64,000 nt of DNA from Blautia hansenii (lineage in GTDB: Bacteria; Bacillota; Clostridia; Lachnospirales; Lachnospiraceae): positions 1-64,000 of the forward strand of contig NZ_JAAITA010000006.1 of assembly GCF_013304445.1 (NCBI RefSeq), read 5' to 3'. Made by a program: the position numbers and the translations under genes. Position 1 is the stretch's first letter, and every line of letters starts with the position of its first letter. Positions 34,370 to 44,492 of the stretch are shown here, piece by piece. Below the pieces are notes generated by a model. That model had not been told where the DNA came from. It was given only the letters and a program-made list of their open reading frames with translations, and ran no database searches.

Positions 34370-35511
34370 AGGTACTGGAAGTGTTGCTGAACCGCAGATG
34401 GATTCTGAAATCCAGGGAGCGGGAATTGTATTATCAGGTAAAAGAAGCACTGGCATCCGGAGAGGAAAAGAAGTTTTTAAGAGAAAAGCTGGGGTATCAG
34501 GTGCTGATCAATCCCTATATGATTAAGGTGGAAAAACTGCCGGCAGTTCCGGAAAACTGGATGGGAATCTCAGACTTTCGTGACCCCATTGAGTATGTAT
34601 TTTTCTGCCTGGTTCTCATGTTTCTGGAGGATAAAGAAGCAGAGGAGCAGTTTGTGCTTTCGGAACTGACGGAATATGTGCAGAGTCAGTATGAGAAGGA
34701 GCAGATTGACTGGACCATTTACCGCTACCGCCGCCATATGATAAAGGTGATGAAATACTGTGTGGCTTGCGGTATTCTGGATGTAAATGACGGAAGTGAA
34801 GAGGGATTTGCAAAGGATGATACCAGTGAAGTCTTGTATGAAAATACAGGTGTTTCCCGGTATTTTATGAAGAATTTTACCCAGGACATTATGGGATATA
34901 CAGCGCCAAAAGACTTTGAAAAAGAAGAGTGGATTGACTTAAACGAGGACCGGGGAATTGTCCGCAGACAAAGAGTTTACCGAAGACTTCTGATGCCCAT
35001 GGGCATGTACAAAGACACAGATACAGAAGAAGATTTTGCCTATGTGCGGAATTACCGGAATATGATACAGGGCGAATTATCGGAGTTATTTGAATGTGAA
35101 CTGCAGGTACACAGCAGCAGTGCTTTTCTGATTTTGGGAGAAAATTGCAGGCTTGGACGGACTTTTCCGGAAGAAAATACGTTGTCCGATATTGTGCTGC
35201 TTTTGTATCAGCTCTTGCAGGAAGAAATCCGGGAAGGGAAAATTGAGGTGTCTTTGGACGAACAAATCCGCCTTCCAAAAGAGAATTTTCAGCGGCTTAT
35301 AGAGAAATGCAAGGAGCGGTTTGGGGCTGGTTTTAATAAGACGTACCGGGAAATGACCTTTGCAGAGTTTTACCGGGAAGTCTATGACTATATGGAAAAT
35401 CTGATGATGATAGAGCAGGCTTATGGGGATGTATGCATCAAACCTGTGGCAGGAAAAATTGTGGGAAGATACCCGGAAGACTTTAGGAAAGAGGGAGGAA
35501 ACGATGAATAG
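34366..35511 (+). CDS. jetB: Wadjet type I subunit JetB (TIGR02678 family)
   Basis: 381 residues. JetB is the MukE-like kleisin-associated subunit. The N-terminus VLLNRRWILKSRERELYYQV and following VLINPYMIKVEKLP match the family layout; the C-terminal half has winged-helix-like segments (GKIEVSLDEQIRLPKENFQRL). Start and stop overlap both neighbours (ATGA with jetA, eight bases with jetC), as in an operon making fixed stoichiometry. No damage is seen. Confidence 0.9.
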   Translation: MKVLEVLLNRRWILKSRERELYYQVKEALASGEEKKFLREKLGYQVLINPYMIKVEKLPAVPENWMGISDFRDPIEYVFFCLVLMFLEDKEAEEQFVLSELTEYVQSQYEKEQIDWTIYRYRRHMIKVMKYCVACGILDVNDGSEEGFAKDDTSEVLYENTGVSRYFMKNFTQDIMGYTAPKDFEKEEWIDLNEDRGIVRRQRVYRRLLMPMGMYKDTDTEEDFAYVRNYRNMIQGELSELFECELQVHSSSAFLILGENCRLGRTFPEENTLSDIVLLLYQLLQEEIREGKIEVSLDEQIRLPKENFQRLIEKCKERFGAGFNKTYREMTFAEFYREVYDYMENLMMIEQAYGDVCIKPVAGKIVGRYPEDFRKEGGNDE

Positions 35512-38500
35512 TGGGAAGTGGCAGATAAACAAAGTGGGACTGGTGGATTTCTGGTACTATGATGAGGAAGCCTTTGATTTTTCGGAAGGACGCATGCTGT
35601 TAAGAGGTGCCAATGGTTCCGGAAAATCGGTTACCATGCAGAGCTTTATTCCTCTTTTACTGGATGGAAATATGCGTCCGGAGCGCCTGGACCCCTTCGG
35701 TTCCCGTGCAAGGAAGATGGAGAATTATCTTCTGGAAGAAGGGGATGAGCGGGAGGAAAGAACCGGTTATCTTTACATGGAATTTAAACGGCTGGAGAGT
35801 GAAGAATACCTGACTTTGGGGCTGGGAATCCGTGCAAGAAAGAATAAAAAGCTGGAATCCTGGTATTTTTGCATTACAGACAACCGACGAGTGGGGCGGG
35901 ATATTTTTCTGTATAAAGATGTGGAAAACAAAATCACCTGTTCAAAAATAGAGTTGAAAAACAGGATTGGAGAGGGTGGAAAGGTCATGGAAACCCAAAG
36001 CGAATATACCGCCTGCGTCAACCGTCTGCTCTTTGGATTTGAAACTCAGGAGGAATATAAGGAACTTCTGGAACTGCTGATTTAGCTTCGTACTCCGAAA
36101 CTCTCCAAGGATTTTAAACCTACGGTTATCAACGAAATTTTGAGCAGTTCGCTGCAGACCTTGTCGGAAGATGATTTGCGGCCTATGTCTGAGGCCATTG
36201 AAAATATGGATAATCTGAAAACCAACCTGGATACCTTAAACGAGAGTATCCGTGGGGCCAGGCAGATTGAGAAGGTCTATGACCAGTACAATCAGATTGT
36301 GCTGTACGACAAAGCCCTGCTGTTTGCAGATGTGGGAAAGGCTTATGAAGCCTGCCTGACTACGGAGAAAAAATTCACAGAAGAACTGACCCAAAAAACA
36401 GCTGCTCTGACAGAAGAAAAACAGAGGTATCAGGAACTTGTGCAGGAGGAAGAGGTTTTAAAAGAAGAAAAAGAATCTCTTACGAAAAGTGATGCGGCAA
36501 AGTTAAAGGAGCAGGAACTGAAGCTGGCAGAAGAGCTCCGGGAAAAGGAAGAAGAGAAAAAGACCAAGGAACGTCAGGAGCAGGAGAAAAAGGATAAGCT
36601 GCTGGAGGCAGAGGAACGGTTAAAAAAAGAGCAGGAACACAACGAAACAATCTGGGAAGAGATGGAAAACTGTCTGGAAGAAATGGAAGAGGAGATGGAA
36701 GAAGTCCCATTTGATGACTTTGCATTTTTGAAAAAAGAACTGCTGGAAGATAAAATCCCGGATTATTCCTTTGGGTCTCATACGCAGCTTTTGAAGGATT
36801 ATACAGAGAAAGTAGAAAAGGGAAAAGAAAGTCTGACAGAGGAGAAAAACTGTCAGGAAAAATACGACCGGTATTTGAAGGAACTGGATGTGTGCCAGGA
36901 AGAACGAAACGCAGCAGAACGGGAAGTCCAGCAGTATGAGCGGCTGCTGCAGGAAACAAAGGCAGAGCTGACAGAACAAGTGTATCTCTGGGAACGGAAA
37001 AATCAGGAGCTTTCTCTTGCGCCGGAAGTCTTGCAGGAAATTTCCAGAAAGATTCAGGAGTATGAGCAGGGAAAGGATTATTCCGAAATACGGGAACTGG
37101 CGAAGCCGAGGCTGTATGAGAAGGAAAGCAGTTTTACCAGAGAAAGGCTGCTGCTGGAGCAGAATCTGGAAACAGAAAGCCAAAAACTTCAGGGATTGGA
37201 AGAAGAACTGACAGAGTGGCAGAATCAGAAAGACCCGGAGCCCCGGCAGCCGGAGTGTGTACAGGAAAACCGCCGTCTTTTAAGAGAAAAAGGCATTCCG
37301 TACCAGCAGTTTTATAAGACCATAGAGTTTGGACAGAACTTAGAGCCAGAGCGGGCAGACAGGCTGGAAGAAGCCCTGCTGCAGATGGGAGTACTGGATG
37401 CGCTGATTATTTCAGAAGAATACAGGGAAAACGTGCTGGCACTGGACAGCGGCGTATGCGACAAGTACATCTTCAGTGATGTTTCTCATGTGCAGGAAAA
37501 CCTGAACAATGTGCTGGATGTGGATAACGGGGAACATGATATTTTGCTGTACCAGAGCATTTCCAATATTTTATCTTCTATTGGTTTTGGCAGAAAGACA
37601 GAGCAGGGAACTTCCTGGATTGACGAACAGGGTAACTACCGCCTGGGGGTTCTGGAAGGAACTGTTACCGGGGAATACCGGGCCAGATTTATTGGCGTGG
37701 GGGCAAGAGAGCAATATCGAAGGGAAAAGATAGAAGAACTGGAAAGTCTTTGCCGGGAGACGAAGCAGCAGGTGGCAGAGATAAAGGCCGCACTGGAGAA
37801 AAACCAACTGCGTCTGGAGCAGCTTCAGAAGGAATGGACAGAATTTCCAAAAGACGAAGATTTGAAAACAGCGGCGAAAGAGCTTGCGGACTGGGAATAC
37901 CGCCTGGAACTTGCAGTCAGACGAGTGGGAGAGCAGCAGGCACTTACAGAAAAAGAGCGGAAGAAATTAGATGCAATCCGGGTCAAAGTAAGGGAATTAT
38001 GCGGGAAATGTTACCTCTCCCCACGGTTGGATCTTTTTGCTGCTGTATTGGAATCCCTGTACAGATATAAGGAACTGATTTCGGACCTGCAGGTGGCTTA
38101 CGGCAAGTACCAGAACGGAATCCGGTATGTGGAAAGTCAGCGGGAATATAGGGAAGGAATCGAGCTGGACTTAGATGATATCCGATATGATTTGAACAGG
38201 ATTCTTTTAAAAGTCCGGGAACTGGAAGGTTTTCTGGACTCTGTGCGGAAACAATTGGCGCTTACGGATTATGAAGAAATTAAGGATCGTCTGGACTACT
38301 GTATGCAGCGTCTGGTTCTTCTGCCCGGTGAGAGAGAAAGCTGTGTGGGAAGGCAGAACAGACTGGAAAAAGATGCAGATGTGCTGCAGGAAAAAATACA
38401 GGAAAATGAGAAGAAAAAGGCAGAACTTCTGGAGAGAAAAGAGAAATACTGCCGTGTTTTTGAACTGGAATACCGTCTGGGATATGTGGAGCAGACTTTT

Positions 38501-39604
38501 CAGGAAACGGAAGATATGGGGACACTGGCTAAGGCGGTATGCAGCCGGTTTGCGGGCAGTTTTGGAAATAAAAAGCAGAGTGATGTCTTTGGCAGTCTGC
38601 AGGAAGCCTATCACCAGAACCGGGGATATCTTTTGGATTATCAGATTACCCTGTCCTCTCTTTTCGGAGAACTGGATGAGGAAAGCTCCTTCCTGGACAT
38701 GAGTGTAAAGCGGATTGATATTTCGGCAAAATACAGGGGAACGGCAGTAAAATTTAAAGAGCTGCTGGAAAAGCTCTGTGAAGATGCAGAAGCCCTGGCG
38801 AAGATTTTAAATGAAAGGGACAGGGAGCTGTTTGAAGATATTCTGGCCAACACCATCAGCAAGAAAATCCGTGCAAAAATCCAGGCAAGCAGGCGCTGGG
38901 TAGAGAAAATGAATGCACTTATGGAGTCTATGCAGACCTCCAGCGGACTGAAGCTGAGCCTGCGTTGGAAAAATAAAAGAGCAGAAAAGGAAGAACAGTT
39001 AGACACCAGGGCTTTGGTGGAATTATTGCAGAAGGATGCAGAAATCATGCGTACGGAAGAGATAGAAATGCTCTCCCGGCATTTCCGTTCCAAGATTGAG
39101 GAAGCAAGGAAAATCGCAGGGGATATGGGAGCTGTGCAGTCTTTCCATGCAACCATGCGTGAGGTTCTGGATTACCGGAAGTGGTTCGAATTCCAGTTGG
39201 AGTGTCAGAAGACAGGAGAGAAGAAGAAAGAACTGACAGACCGGGTCTTCTTTACCTTCAGTGGAGGAGAAAAGGCCATGGCTATGTATGTGCCGCTGTT
39301 TTCTGCAGTTGTGGCCAAATATGCAGGAGCGCGTCCGGATGCACCCAAACTGATTTCTTTGGATGAGGCTTTTGCAGGTGTAGATGAAACCAATATCCGC
39401 GATATGTTCCGCCTTATGGTAGAGTTTGAGTTTAACTTTATGATTAATTCGCAGATTTTGTGGGGAGATTATGATACCGTCCCGGCCCTTGCTATTTATC
39501 AGCTGATTCGCCCGGAAAATGCCAGATTTGTATCCGTGATCCGTTATCTCTGGAATGGAAAAAAGAAGGTGATGGTGACGGATAAGACAGAAGAAGAGGT
39601 ATAG
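35504..39604 (+). pseudogene. jetC: Wadjet SMC ATPase JetC (TIGR02680 family), interrupted by one amber codon
   Basis: The frame runs 1367 codons from ATG 35504 (GGGAGG upstream) to the stop at 39602-39604, normal length for this MukB-like ATPase, but codon 194 (36083-36085) is TAG. The flanking residues read ELLELLI, stop, LRTPKLSKDFKPTV without any frame change; relatives have Gln at this point, so one C-to-T change explains it. The Walker A GANGSGKS (35-42) is left in the 193-residue head fragment. The coiled coils, FSGGEKAMAMY signature and ISLDEAFAGVD Walker B lie after the stop. As written, no functional SMC is made unless the stop is read through or suppressed. Confidence 0.9.
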
Positions 39605-39607
39605 AAT

Positions 39608-40909
39608 ATGGCTGAAATGGAACCGAAAAAGTTGGCAGAATGCCTGGACTATTTCAGGCAGCGTCCGGTTTATGAAAAACTTTTTCAAAAGTTCAGAGAA
39701 AAGTATGCAAGCCTTGGACATATGGGCGGAAAAGTGGTTCTGTCAGGACTTACTTTGGAAGAAAAGCAGCAGTTAGGCGGATTTCTGCAAAAGGATTACA
39801 CAGAGAATAAAACCGTGACAGTTTCCGCCGAACTCCTGGAAAAACGCCTTGGTGAAAGCCGGTTTTCCGGGATTTCCGGGGAAACGCTTCTGCGGGCTTA
39901 TTTCGGCAAAAAACTGACTGTGAAGAAAGAAGAAAAGCAGAAAGAAGAGGAAAAAAGGAACGCCTGTTTTGCAGAAATTCTGGAAGGCCAGGAAGAAAAT
40001 CCGGCAGGAAAATGGCTGAAGGAGGTCTTGGAAAATCGCGGGAGCGGGTATGAGCTTCTGATGCAGCAGTACCGGGAAAATCCTGCGAAACTGGAGGAAA
40101 TTCTGGAGAGTGTTATGAGGGCCTCAAAGCAGCTTAACCACATAAAAAAGAGGCAGCTTCTGGCAGTATTTGCAGCTCAGACAACGGGAAATCCTCATTA
40201 CTTTGATACCGGAGAAACAGCAGAAAAACTCTTAATTTTATTCCTGAAACATCAGTTTCCAGGCAGTTATGAGAAAGGAATCTCCCCGGCAGAAGAGAGG
40301 AATCATCTGCTGTATCAGGCAGGGATTCTAAAAGATGACTTGTCCAATGAAACACTGGCTTATGGTCTTCATGCATGGAAACAAGACGGGAGTATGCATG
40401 AAGGAATCGAAGGATTTTTGAGAGAACAGGAACCTGTGCGTCTGACTCTGCGCACCCTTGGGGAAATCGGCGAAATCAGGGCACAGCAAAAAGAAATTTA
40501 TGTAGTAGAAAATCCGGCCGTGTTTTCCGTTCTGACAAGCCGGAACCCAGCTTGTGCAGCAGTCTGCGTCAGCGGACAGCCCAGGCTTGCGACTTTGCTT
40601 TTGCTGGATTTTCTGAAAGAAAACCACAGGTTTTGGTATGCAGGAGATTTTGACCCGGAAGGGCTTTTGATTGCCCAGAGGCTGAAAGAGCGATATGGAG
40701 AGGCGCTGCATTTCTGGAAGTATGAGGCGCAGTGGTATGAGCAGTATCTGTCTTCTGTAAGACTGAGTGAGAGCCGGATAAAAAAGCTGGAGCATATTTA
40801 TATGCAGGAACTGCAGGGCATTAAAGAAGGGATACAGAAACGAAAACGGGCGGCTTATCAGGAGGCCATGCTGGAAATTTATCAGGAAATACAGACGGCC
40901 TCGCTGTGA
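39608..40909 (+). CDS. jetD: Wadjet nuclease subunit JetD (TIGR02679 family)
   Basis: 433 residues, three bases after jetC. JetD is the topoisomerase VI-like nuclease that cuts the plasmid. The Toprim part is visible: IYVVENPAVFSVLTS with the conserved Glu, and FWYAGDFDPEGLLIAQRL with the Asp-x-Asp pair. The N-terminal 270 residues are the helical/winged region that binds the SMC complex. The gene is intact and ends ten bases from the convergent MerR-type gene. Confidence 0.92.
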   Translation: MAEMEPKKLAECLDYFRQRPVYEKLFQKFREKYASLGHMGGKVVLSGLTLEEKQQLGGFLQKDYTENKTVTVSAELLEKRLGESRFSGISGETLLRAYFGKKLTVKKEEKQKEEEKRNACFAEILEGQEENPAGKWLKEVLENRGSGYELLMQQYRENPAKLEEILESVMRASKQLNHIKKRQLLAVFAAQTTGNPHYFDTGETAEKLLILFLKHQFPGSYEKGISPAEERNHLLYQAGILKDDLSNETLAYGLHAWKQDGSMHEGIEGFLREQEPVRLTLRTLGEIGEIRAQQKEIYVVENPAVFSVLTSRNPACAAVCVSGQPRLATLLLLDFLKENHRFWYAGDFDPEGLLIAQRLKERYGEALHFWKYEAQWYEQYLSSVRLSESRIKKLEHIYMQELQGIKEGIQKRKRAAYQEAMLEIYQEIQTASL

Positions 40910-40918
40910 CTGCGCCTC

Positions 40919-42157
40919 TTACCGGCACCTTTTTCCATGATACGGAAGAAGGTGCATTTTTTCACCCTTTACATGAAACCCAAATCCCAGGTTATTGCCC
41001 GAATCAGTAATACAGCCGCAGTCTTCCTGATACAGCAGTTCAAATCCATTGTTTTTTAATTCTTCCCGGAAGTAATGCAGATTGAAATTTTTCTCCGAGG
41101 ATTCAGGGTACTGGCTTAAAAGCAGCTTCATGGACTTTTGAGCATGCTCAAAGTAAAAGTAAGTGCCGATAAGGTCTGCATCTTTTTTCAGATAAGGCAG
41201 AAGCCGTTCATACAAAAAGGTGCCATGATAAAAATTGTGCTCATTTGCAGCAAAGAAATCCAGATGCACGTCTATACATTCTGATTTTAGAGGGAATCGT
41301 GTGCTGCTGTCTGCCAGATATAAAATATCCAGATCCGGGCGTTGTTTTTCAATGAGATGTTTGTACATCAGCAGGGTTTCCGGGTATTTGTCAATGACGA
41401 GATACAGGCTGTCCTTTGGCAGGGCGGAAAGGTGATTATGCATAAAAAACCAGGCGTTGATATAGGTTTCTGCAACCACCTTTCCCCGGAGACTGGTTTC
41501 TTCCATTTGCTTCAACATCTGCTGGTAAGAACGCTCAAACATGGTGATAAGCTCCGGAGGCAAATCTTTGTAAAGTTCTCTGGTAACGTCCGGGGTGTCC
41601 TGCAGGTTGGTATTCTTGTTGGGCGTCATAAGGATTCCATTCTGAATCCGGGCCTGGTAGCCGCAGGAGCAGGAAAGGGCGCCTCCATAGAGAAAACGGG
41701 GATTCATTTCCACGTCTTTTAAGGACAGGGAACTTCCGCACACGGGGCAGCACAAAAGAGGCAGGGCAGACACCGGGACTCCGGTCTGCGGTATCCGGTC
41801 GGGCTGGTTTTCTTTCAGAGCCGCGATTTTTTCATCAAGTCTTCGGATAATTTCCTGTTTTCGGCTGATTTCCTGCAGGCAGAATTCCCGCTTGCCCTCG
41901 TAAACAGCCTTTAATTCTTCCATATCCTGGGAATCCGCCAGCCCGGAAATACGCTTGAGGGAAAGCAGCATGTGGATTTCCCGAAGGGTAAAATCCAGTT
42001 CTTTTAATTCCAGAATCCATTCCAAATCCTGAAGTACAGTTTCATCAAATACATACTGGCTCCTGGGCTTAGGGGGGACTAAAAGCCCGTAATTAATATA
42101 GTAATAAAGGTTATCCACGGAGATGTGGTAACGTCTGGATACTTCACCGATACGCAT
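40919..42157 (-). CDS. MerR-family regulator fused to a methyltransferase-like domain
   Basis: 412 residues from ATG 42157, which has GGGAGGT upstream. Residues 1-70 are a MerR winged helix (MRIGEVSRRYHISVDNLYYY, LDFTLREIHMLLSLKRI), and 75-120 the dimer coiled coil. A zinc-ribbon-like CCPVCGSSLSL and CSCGYQ pair follows (about 135-170). The remainder, about 220-412, resembles a class I methyltransferase fold of the UbiE/RrmA kind (LYLVIDKYPETLLMYKHL, LYLADSSTRFPLKSECIDV), with a weak SAM motif I. It is divergent from the HisD-like gene, whose promoter has a 19-bp spacer, so that gene is its likely target. Confidence 0.8.
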   Translation of the reverse strand: MRIGEVSRRYHISVDNLYYYINYGLLVPPKPRSQYVFDETVLQDLEWILELKELDFTLREIHMLLSLKRISGLADSQDMEELKAVYEGKREFCLQEISRKQEIIRRLDEKIAALKENQPDRIPQTGVPVSALPLLCCPVCGSSLSLKDVEMNPRFLYGGALSCSCGYQARIQNGILMTPNKNTNLQDTPDVTRELYKDLPPELITMFERSYQQMLKQMEETSLRGKVVAETYINAWFFMHNHLSALPKDSLYLVIDKYPETLLMYKHLIEKQRPDLDILYLADSSTRFPLKSECIDVHLDFFAANEHNFYHGTFLYERLLPYLKKDADLIGTYFYFEHAQKSMKLLLSQYPESSEKNFNLHYFREELKNNGFELLYQEDCGCITDSGNNLGFGFHVKGEKMHLLPYHGKRCR

Positions 42158-42186
42158 GAAAAGGACCTCCCGGTTTTGATAAAACC

Positions 42187-42215
42187 ACTGTAGCATAAAT
42201 CTTTAGTATACTCAA
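42187..42215 (-). promoter_or_regulatory. Predicted promoter of the MerR-type gene
   Basis: On the minus strand TTGAGT (42210-42215) and TACAGT (42187-42192) are 17 bp apart, about 30 bp upstream of the start codon. Confidence 0.5.
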
Positions 42216-42246
42216 GGTTTTGGAAAAATATCCCGAAAAAAGACCG

Positions 42247-42277
42247 TTGACACAGGGGAAACTAAAGGTTTTACAAT
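42247..42277 (+). promoter_or_regulatory. MerR-type promoter of the HisD-like gene, 19-bp spacer
   Basis: A perfect -35 TTGACA (42247-42252) and -10 TACAAT (42272-42277) are separated by 19 bp. A small dyad AAAC-N5-GTTT (42259-42271) lies in the spacer, and a wider GGAAAC/GTTTCC dyad (42257-42283) spans it. A 19-20 bp spacer holding the operator is the hallmark of MerR activation. Confidence 0.65.
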
Positions 42278-42330
42278 GTTTCCAGAAAGAAAAGCCGAAG
42301 ACAGAAAAATCAGAACGGGAGTGTGTGGAG

Positions 42331-43596
42331 ATGAAAGTTTTAAAAGAAGCGGTAAAGAGAACAGAAGAGGACAGAAAAAATCTTACAGAAACGGTAAGCC
42401 GCATGATAGAGGAAGTAAGATGCAAAAAAGACGAAGCCTTAAAAGCTTATAATCTGCAGTTTGACGGCTGCACCAGAGAAACGCTGCAGGTAAGCCGGGA
42501 AGAAATACAGAAGGCATACAGCCAGCTTACCGGGCAGGAGATTGAGGACTTAAAGAAAGCGGCAGGAAATATCCGGGCATTTGCCAAAGCACAGAGAGAA
42601 ACGGTAAAGCCTTTGGCAAATTTCAGCCCCATGCCGGGAATTTTCTTAGGACACAGGATTCTTCCGGTGGAATCCTGCTGCTGTTATGTGCCCGGTGGGA
42701 ATTATCCCCTGTATTCTACAGCGTTAATGCTGATTATTCCTGCAAAAACCGCAGGGGTAAAGCGGGTGGCAGCCTGTTCTCCGGTGATGAAAGGAACCAA
42801 TGCTATCAATCCCAAGACTTTGGTTGCCATGGACATTGCAGGCGTGGATGAGATTTATGCCGTAGGAGGCGCCCAGGCAGTGGCTGCTTTTTCCTACGGG
42901 ACAGAGGAAATTCCGGCCGTGGATATGATTGTCGGACCAGGAAACCGCTTTGTGACAGAAGCGAAACGCCAGTGTTACGGTCAGGTTGGCATTGATTTTG
43001 TGGCAGGCCCCAGCGAAGTCATGGTGCTGGCAGACGGCAGCGGAACCCCGGAGGTGGTGGCCGCAGACTTGTTGGCGCAGTCTGAACATGACCCTAATGC
43101 AAAGGGAATTTTGGTAACCACAAATGAGGAATTTGCAGAGAAAGTGATAAAAGCAGTAGAAAAGGAACTGAGCATGCTCTCTACCGCAGAAATTGCAGAG
43201 AAATCCTGGAACACTTTCGGAGAAGTGATTCTGGCAGACAGTGAAGAAGAGATGGCAGACCTGGCAAATGCCTATGCGCCGGAGCACCTGGAAGTCAATA
43301 TGAAAAACGCCGAAGAAATGGCGGAAAAGCTTTACAACTATGGTTCTCTCTTTATTGGTGAAAATACGGCAGAGGTGTTTGGAGACTATGCTTCCGGAAC
43401 CAACCACACGCTTCCCACTCTCCGGGCAGCCCGTTATACAGGCGGCGTATGGGTCGGCACCTTTTTAAAAACCTGCACATACCAGAGTATGACAAAAGAA
43501 GCCATGAAAGAACTGGCGCCGCTGGTGGCAAGACTGGCAAAGGGCGAAGGTCTCATGGGACACGCAGAAGCCGCAGAAGTGCGGGAAAAGAAATAA
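42331..43596 (+). CDS. Histidinol-dehydrogenase-family NAD-dependent alcohol dehydrogenase
   Basis: 421 residues from ATG 42331. HisD-family enzymes oxidise an alcohol to a carboxylate in two NAD-dependent steps. All key residues are visible: zinc ligands Gln250 and His253 (QSEHDP), Asp352 (GDYASGTNH) and His411 (GHAEA), and catalytic Glu318-His319 (PEHLE). No other his genes are nearby. A MerR-type regulator, GntR regulator, Ldh2 enzyme and malic enzyme surround it. It may therefore act in catabolism like HpsN (sulfopropanediol dehydrogenase) rather than in histidine synthesis. Both remain possible. Confidence 0.85.
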   Translation: MKVLKEAVKRTEEDRKNLTETVSRMIEEVRCKKDEALKAYNLQFDGCTRETLQVSREEIQKAYSQLTGQEIEDLKKAAGNIRAFAKAQRETVKPLANFSPMPGIFLGHRILPVESCCCYVPGGNYPLYSTALMLIIPAKTAGVKRVAACSPVMKGTNAINPKTLVAMDIAGVDEIYAVGGAQAVAAFSYGTEEIPAVDMIVGPGNRFVTEAKRQCYGQVGIDFVAGPSEVMVLADGSGTPEVVAADLLAQSEHDPNAKGILVTTNEEFAEKVIKAVEKELSMLSTAEIAEKSWNTFGEVILADSEEEMADLANAYAPEHLEVNMKNAEEMAEKLYNYGSLFIGENTAEVFGDYASGTNHTLPTLRAARYTGGVWVGTFLKTCTYQSMTKEAMKELAPLVARLAKGEGLMGHAEAAEVREKK

Positions 43597-43625
43597 AAGT
43601 TGGGATTTTCTCTGAAAATGGGTTC

Positions 43626-43654
43626 TTGCTGACAGGCAGTGCTTGTTATATACT
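43626..43654 (+). promoter_or_regulatory. Predicted gntR promoter
   Basis: TTGCTG (43626-43631) and TATACT (43649-43654) are 17 bp apart, 29 bp before the gntR start codon. Confidence 0.55.
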
Positions 43655-43682
43655 GTCTATAGAAAGAGAAAGGCAGGAAGCT

Positions 43683-44405
43683 ATGTTTAGAAAAATTGAG
43701 AAGGAAAATCCTTTTGAGGAAATTTTAGACCAGATTATTGAAAATATCAAAGAGGGAACTCTGAAAAAGGGAGATGCGCTTCCGGCAGAACGGAATATGG
43801 CAGAGGCCTTAGGAGTTTCCCGCCCTGTGGTGCGGGAAGTGTTAAGAACCCTGGCTCTGCTGGGGATTATCAAGACGGTGCGGGGAGGGGCAAGTTATGT
43901 ATCCGAAAACCTGGAAAACAGTCTCATCGAGCCGCTGTCCATATTGCTGCGGTTAAACAACAGCAGCGTTTACCATAATCAGCAGCTTCGCAGCGCTCTG
44001 GAAGTAGAGGCTGCCCGTCTGGCTGCCAGAAACTGTACACCGGTGGACGCCGCAGAACTCCAGCTGATTCTGGCCAGACTGGACGCGGCAGAGGAAGAAA
44101 GAGTCAGAGGAGACTTAGACCGGGATTTGCATATCAAAATCGGAAAAATGGCGCAAAGTCCCATGCTGTTTTCCGTAATGAGCGCCTCCGCCCAGTTGAC
44201 GGAAAACATCATTACAGGAATCCGAAGCTATATGATGCAGAAACAACATTCCGTTTCACAGATGGATGAACAGCACCGGAAACTGGTGAACGCAATTGTG
44301 GAGCACCGGGAGGAAGATGCTGAAATCTGCATGAAGGAGCATATGAAAACCATAGAAAATTATATATTGGAAATAGACCGGAAAAAAGAGAATACACAGG
44401 TCTGA
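43683..44405 (+). CDS. GntR-family regulator, FadR subfamily
   Basis: 240 residues from ATG 43683 with AGGAAG upstream; a longer frame runs back into the HisD-like gene and is not coding. The N-terminal winged helix is clear (GDALPAERNMAEALGVSRPV, then LRTLALLGIIKTVRGG), followed by an all-helical FCD ligand domain (LEVEAARLAARN, DLDRDLHIKIGKMAQ, HRKLVNAIVEHREEDAE) that usually binds a carboxylate through Asp/His-held metal. It probably controls the downstream Ldh2-malic enzyme unit through the palindrome at 44532-44546. Confidence 0.92.
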   Translation: MFRKIEKENPFEEILDQIIENIKEGTLKKGDALPAERNMAEALGVSRPVVREVLRTLALLGIIKTVRGGASYVSENLENSLIEPLSILLRLNNSSVYHNQQLRSALEVEAARLAARNCTPVDAAELQLILARLDAAEEERVRGDLDRDLHIKIGKMAQSPMLFSVMSASAQLTENIITGIRSYMMQKQHSVSQMDEQHRKLVNAIVEHREEDAEICMKEHMKTIENYILEIDRKKENTQV

Positions 44406-44492
44406 AACGGAGCTTAAAAGCTGTTGCATAAAAAAATGCGGCGGCTTTTTTTATATCCAGGTAGTTTACAGGCATTATTTCTCTTTTTTCCA

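Noticed and set aside
36083-36085. TAG in jetC read as pyrrolysine or programmed recoding
   Set aside because: No pyl genes or downstream recoding stem are visible and the residue expected is a plain Gln; a point mutation is simpler. Readthrough is kept only as an alternative.
36140-39604. Separate downstream gene starting at TTG 36140
   Set aside because: It is simply the continuation of jetC in the same frame after the amber codon; there is no ribosome site before the TTG.
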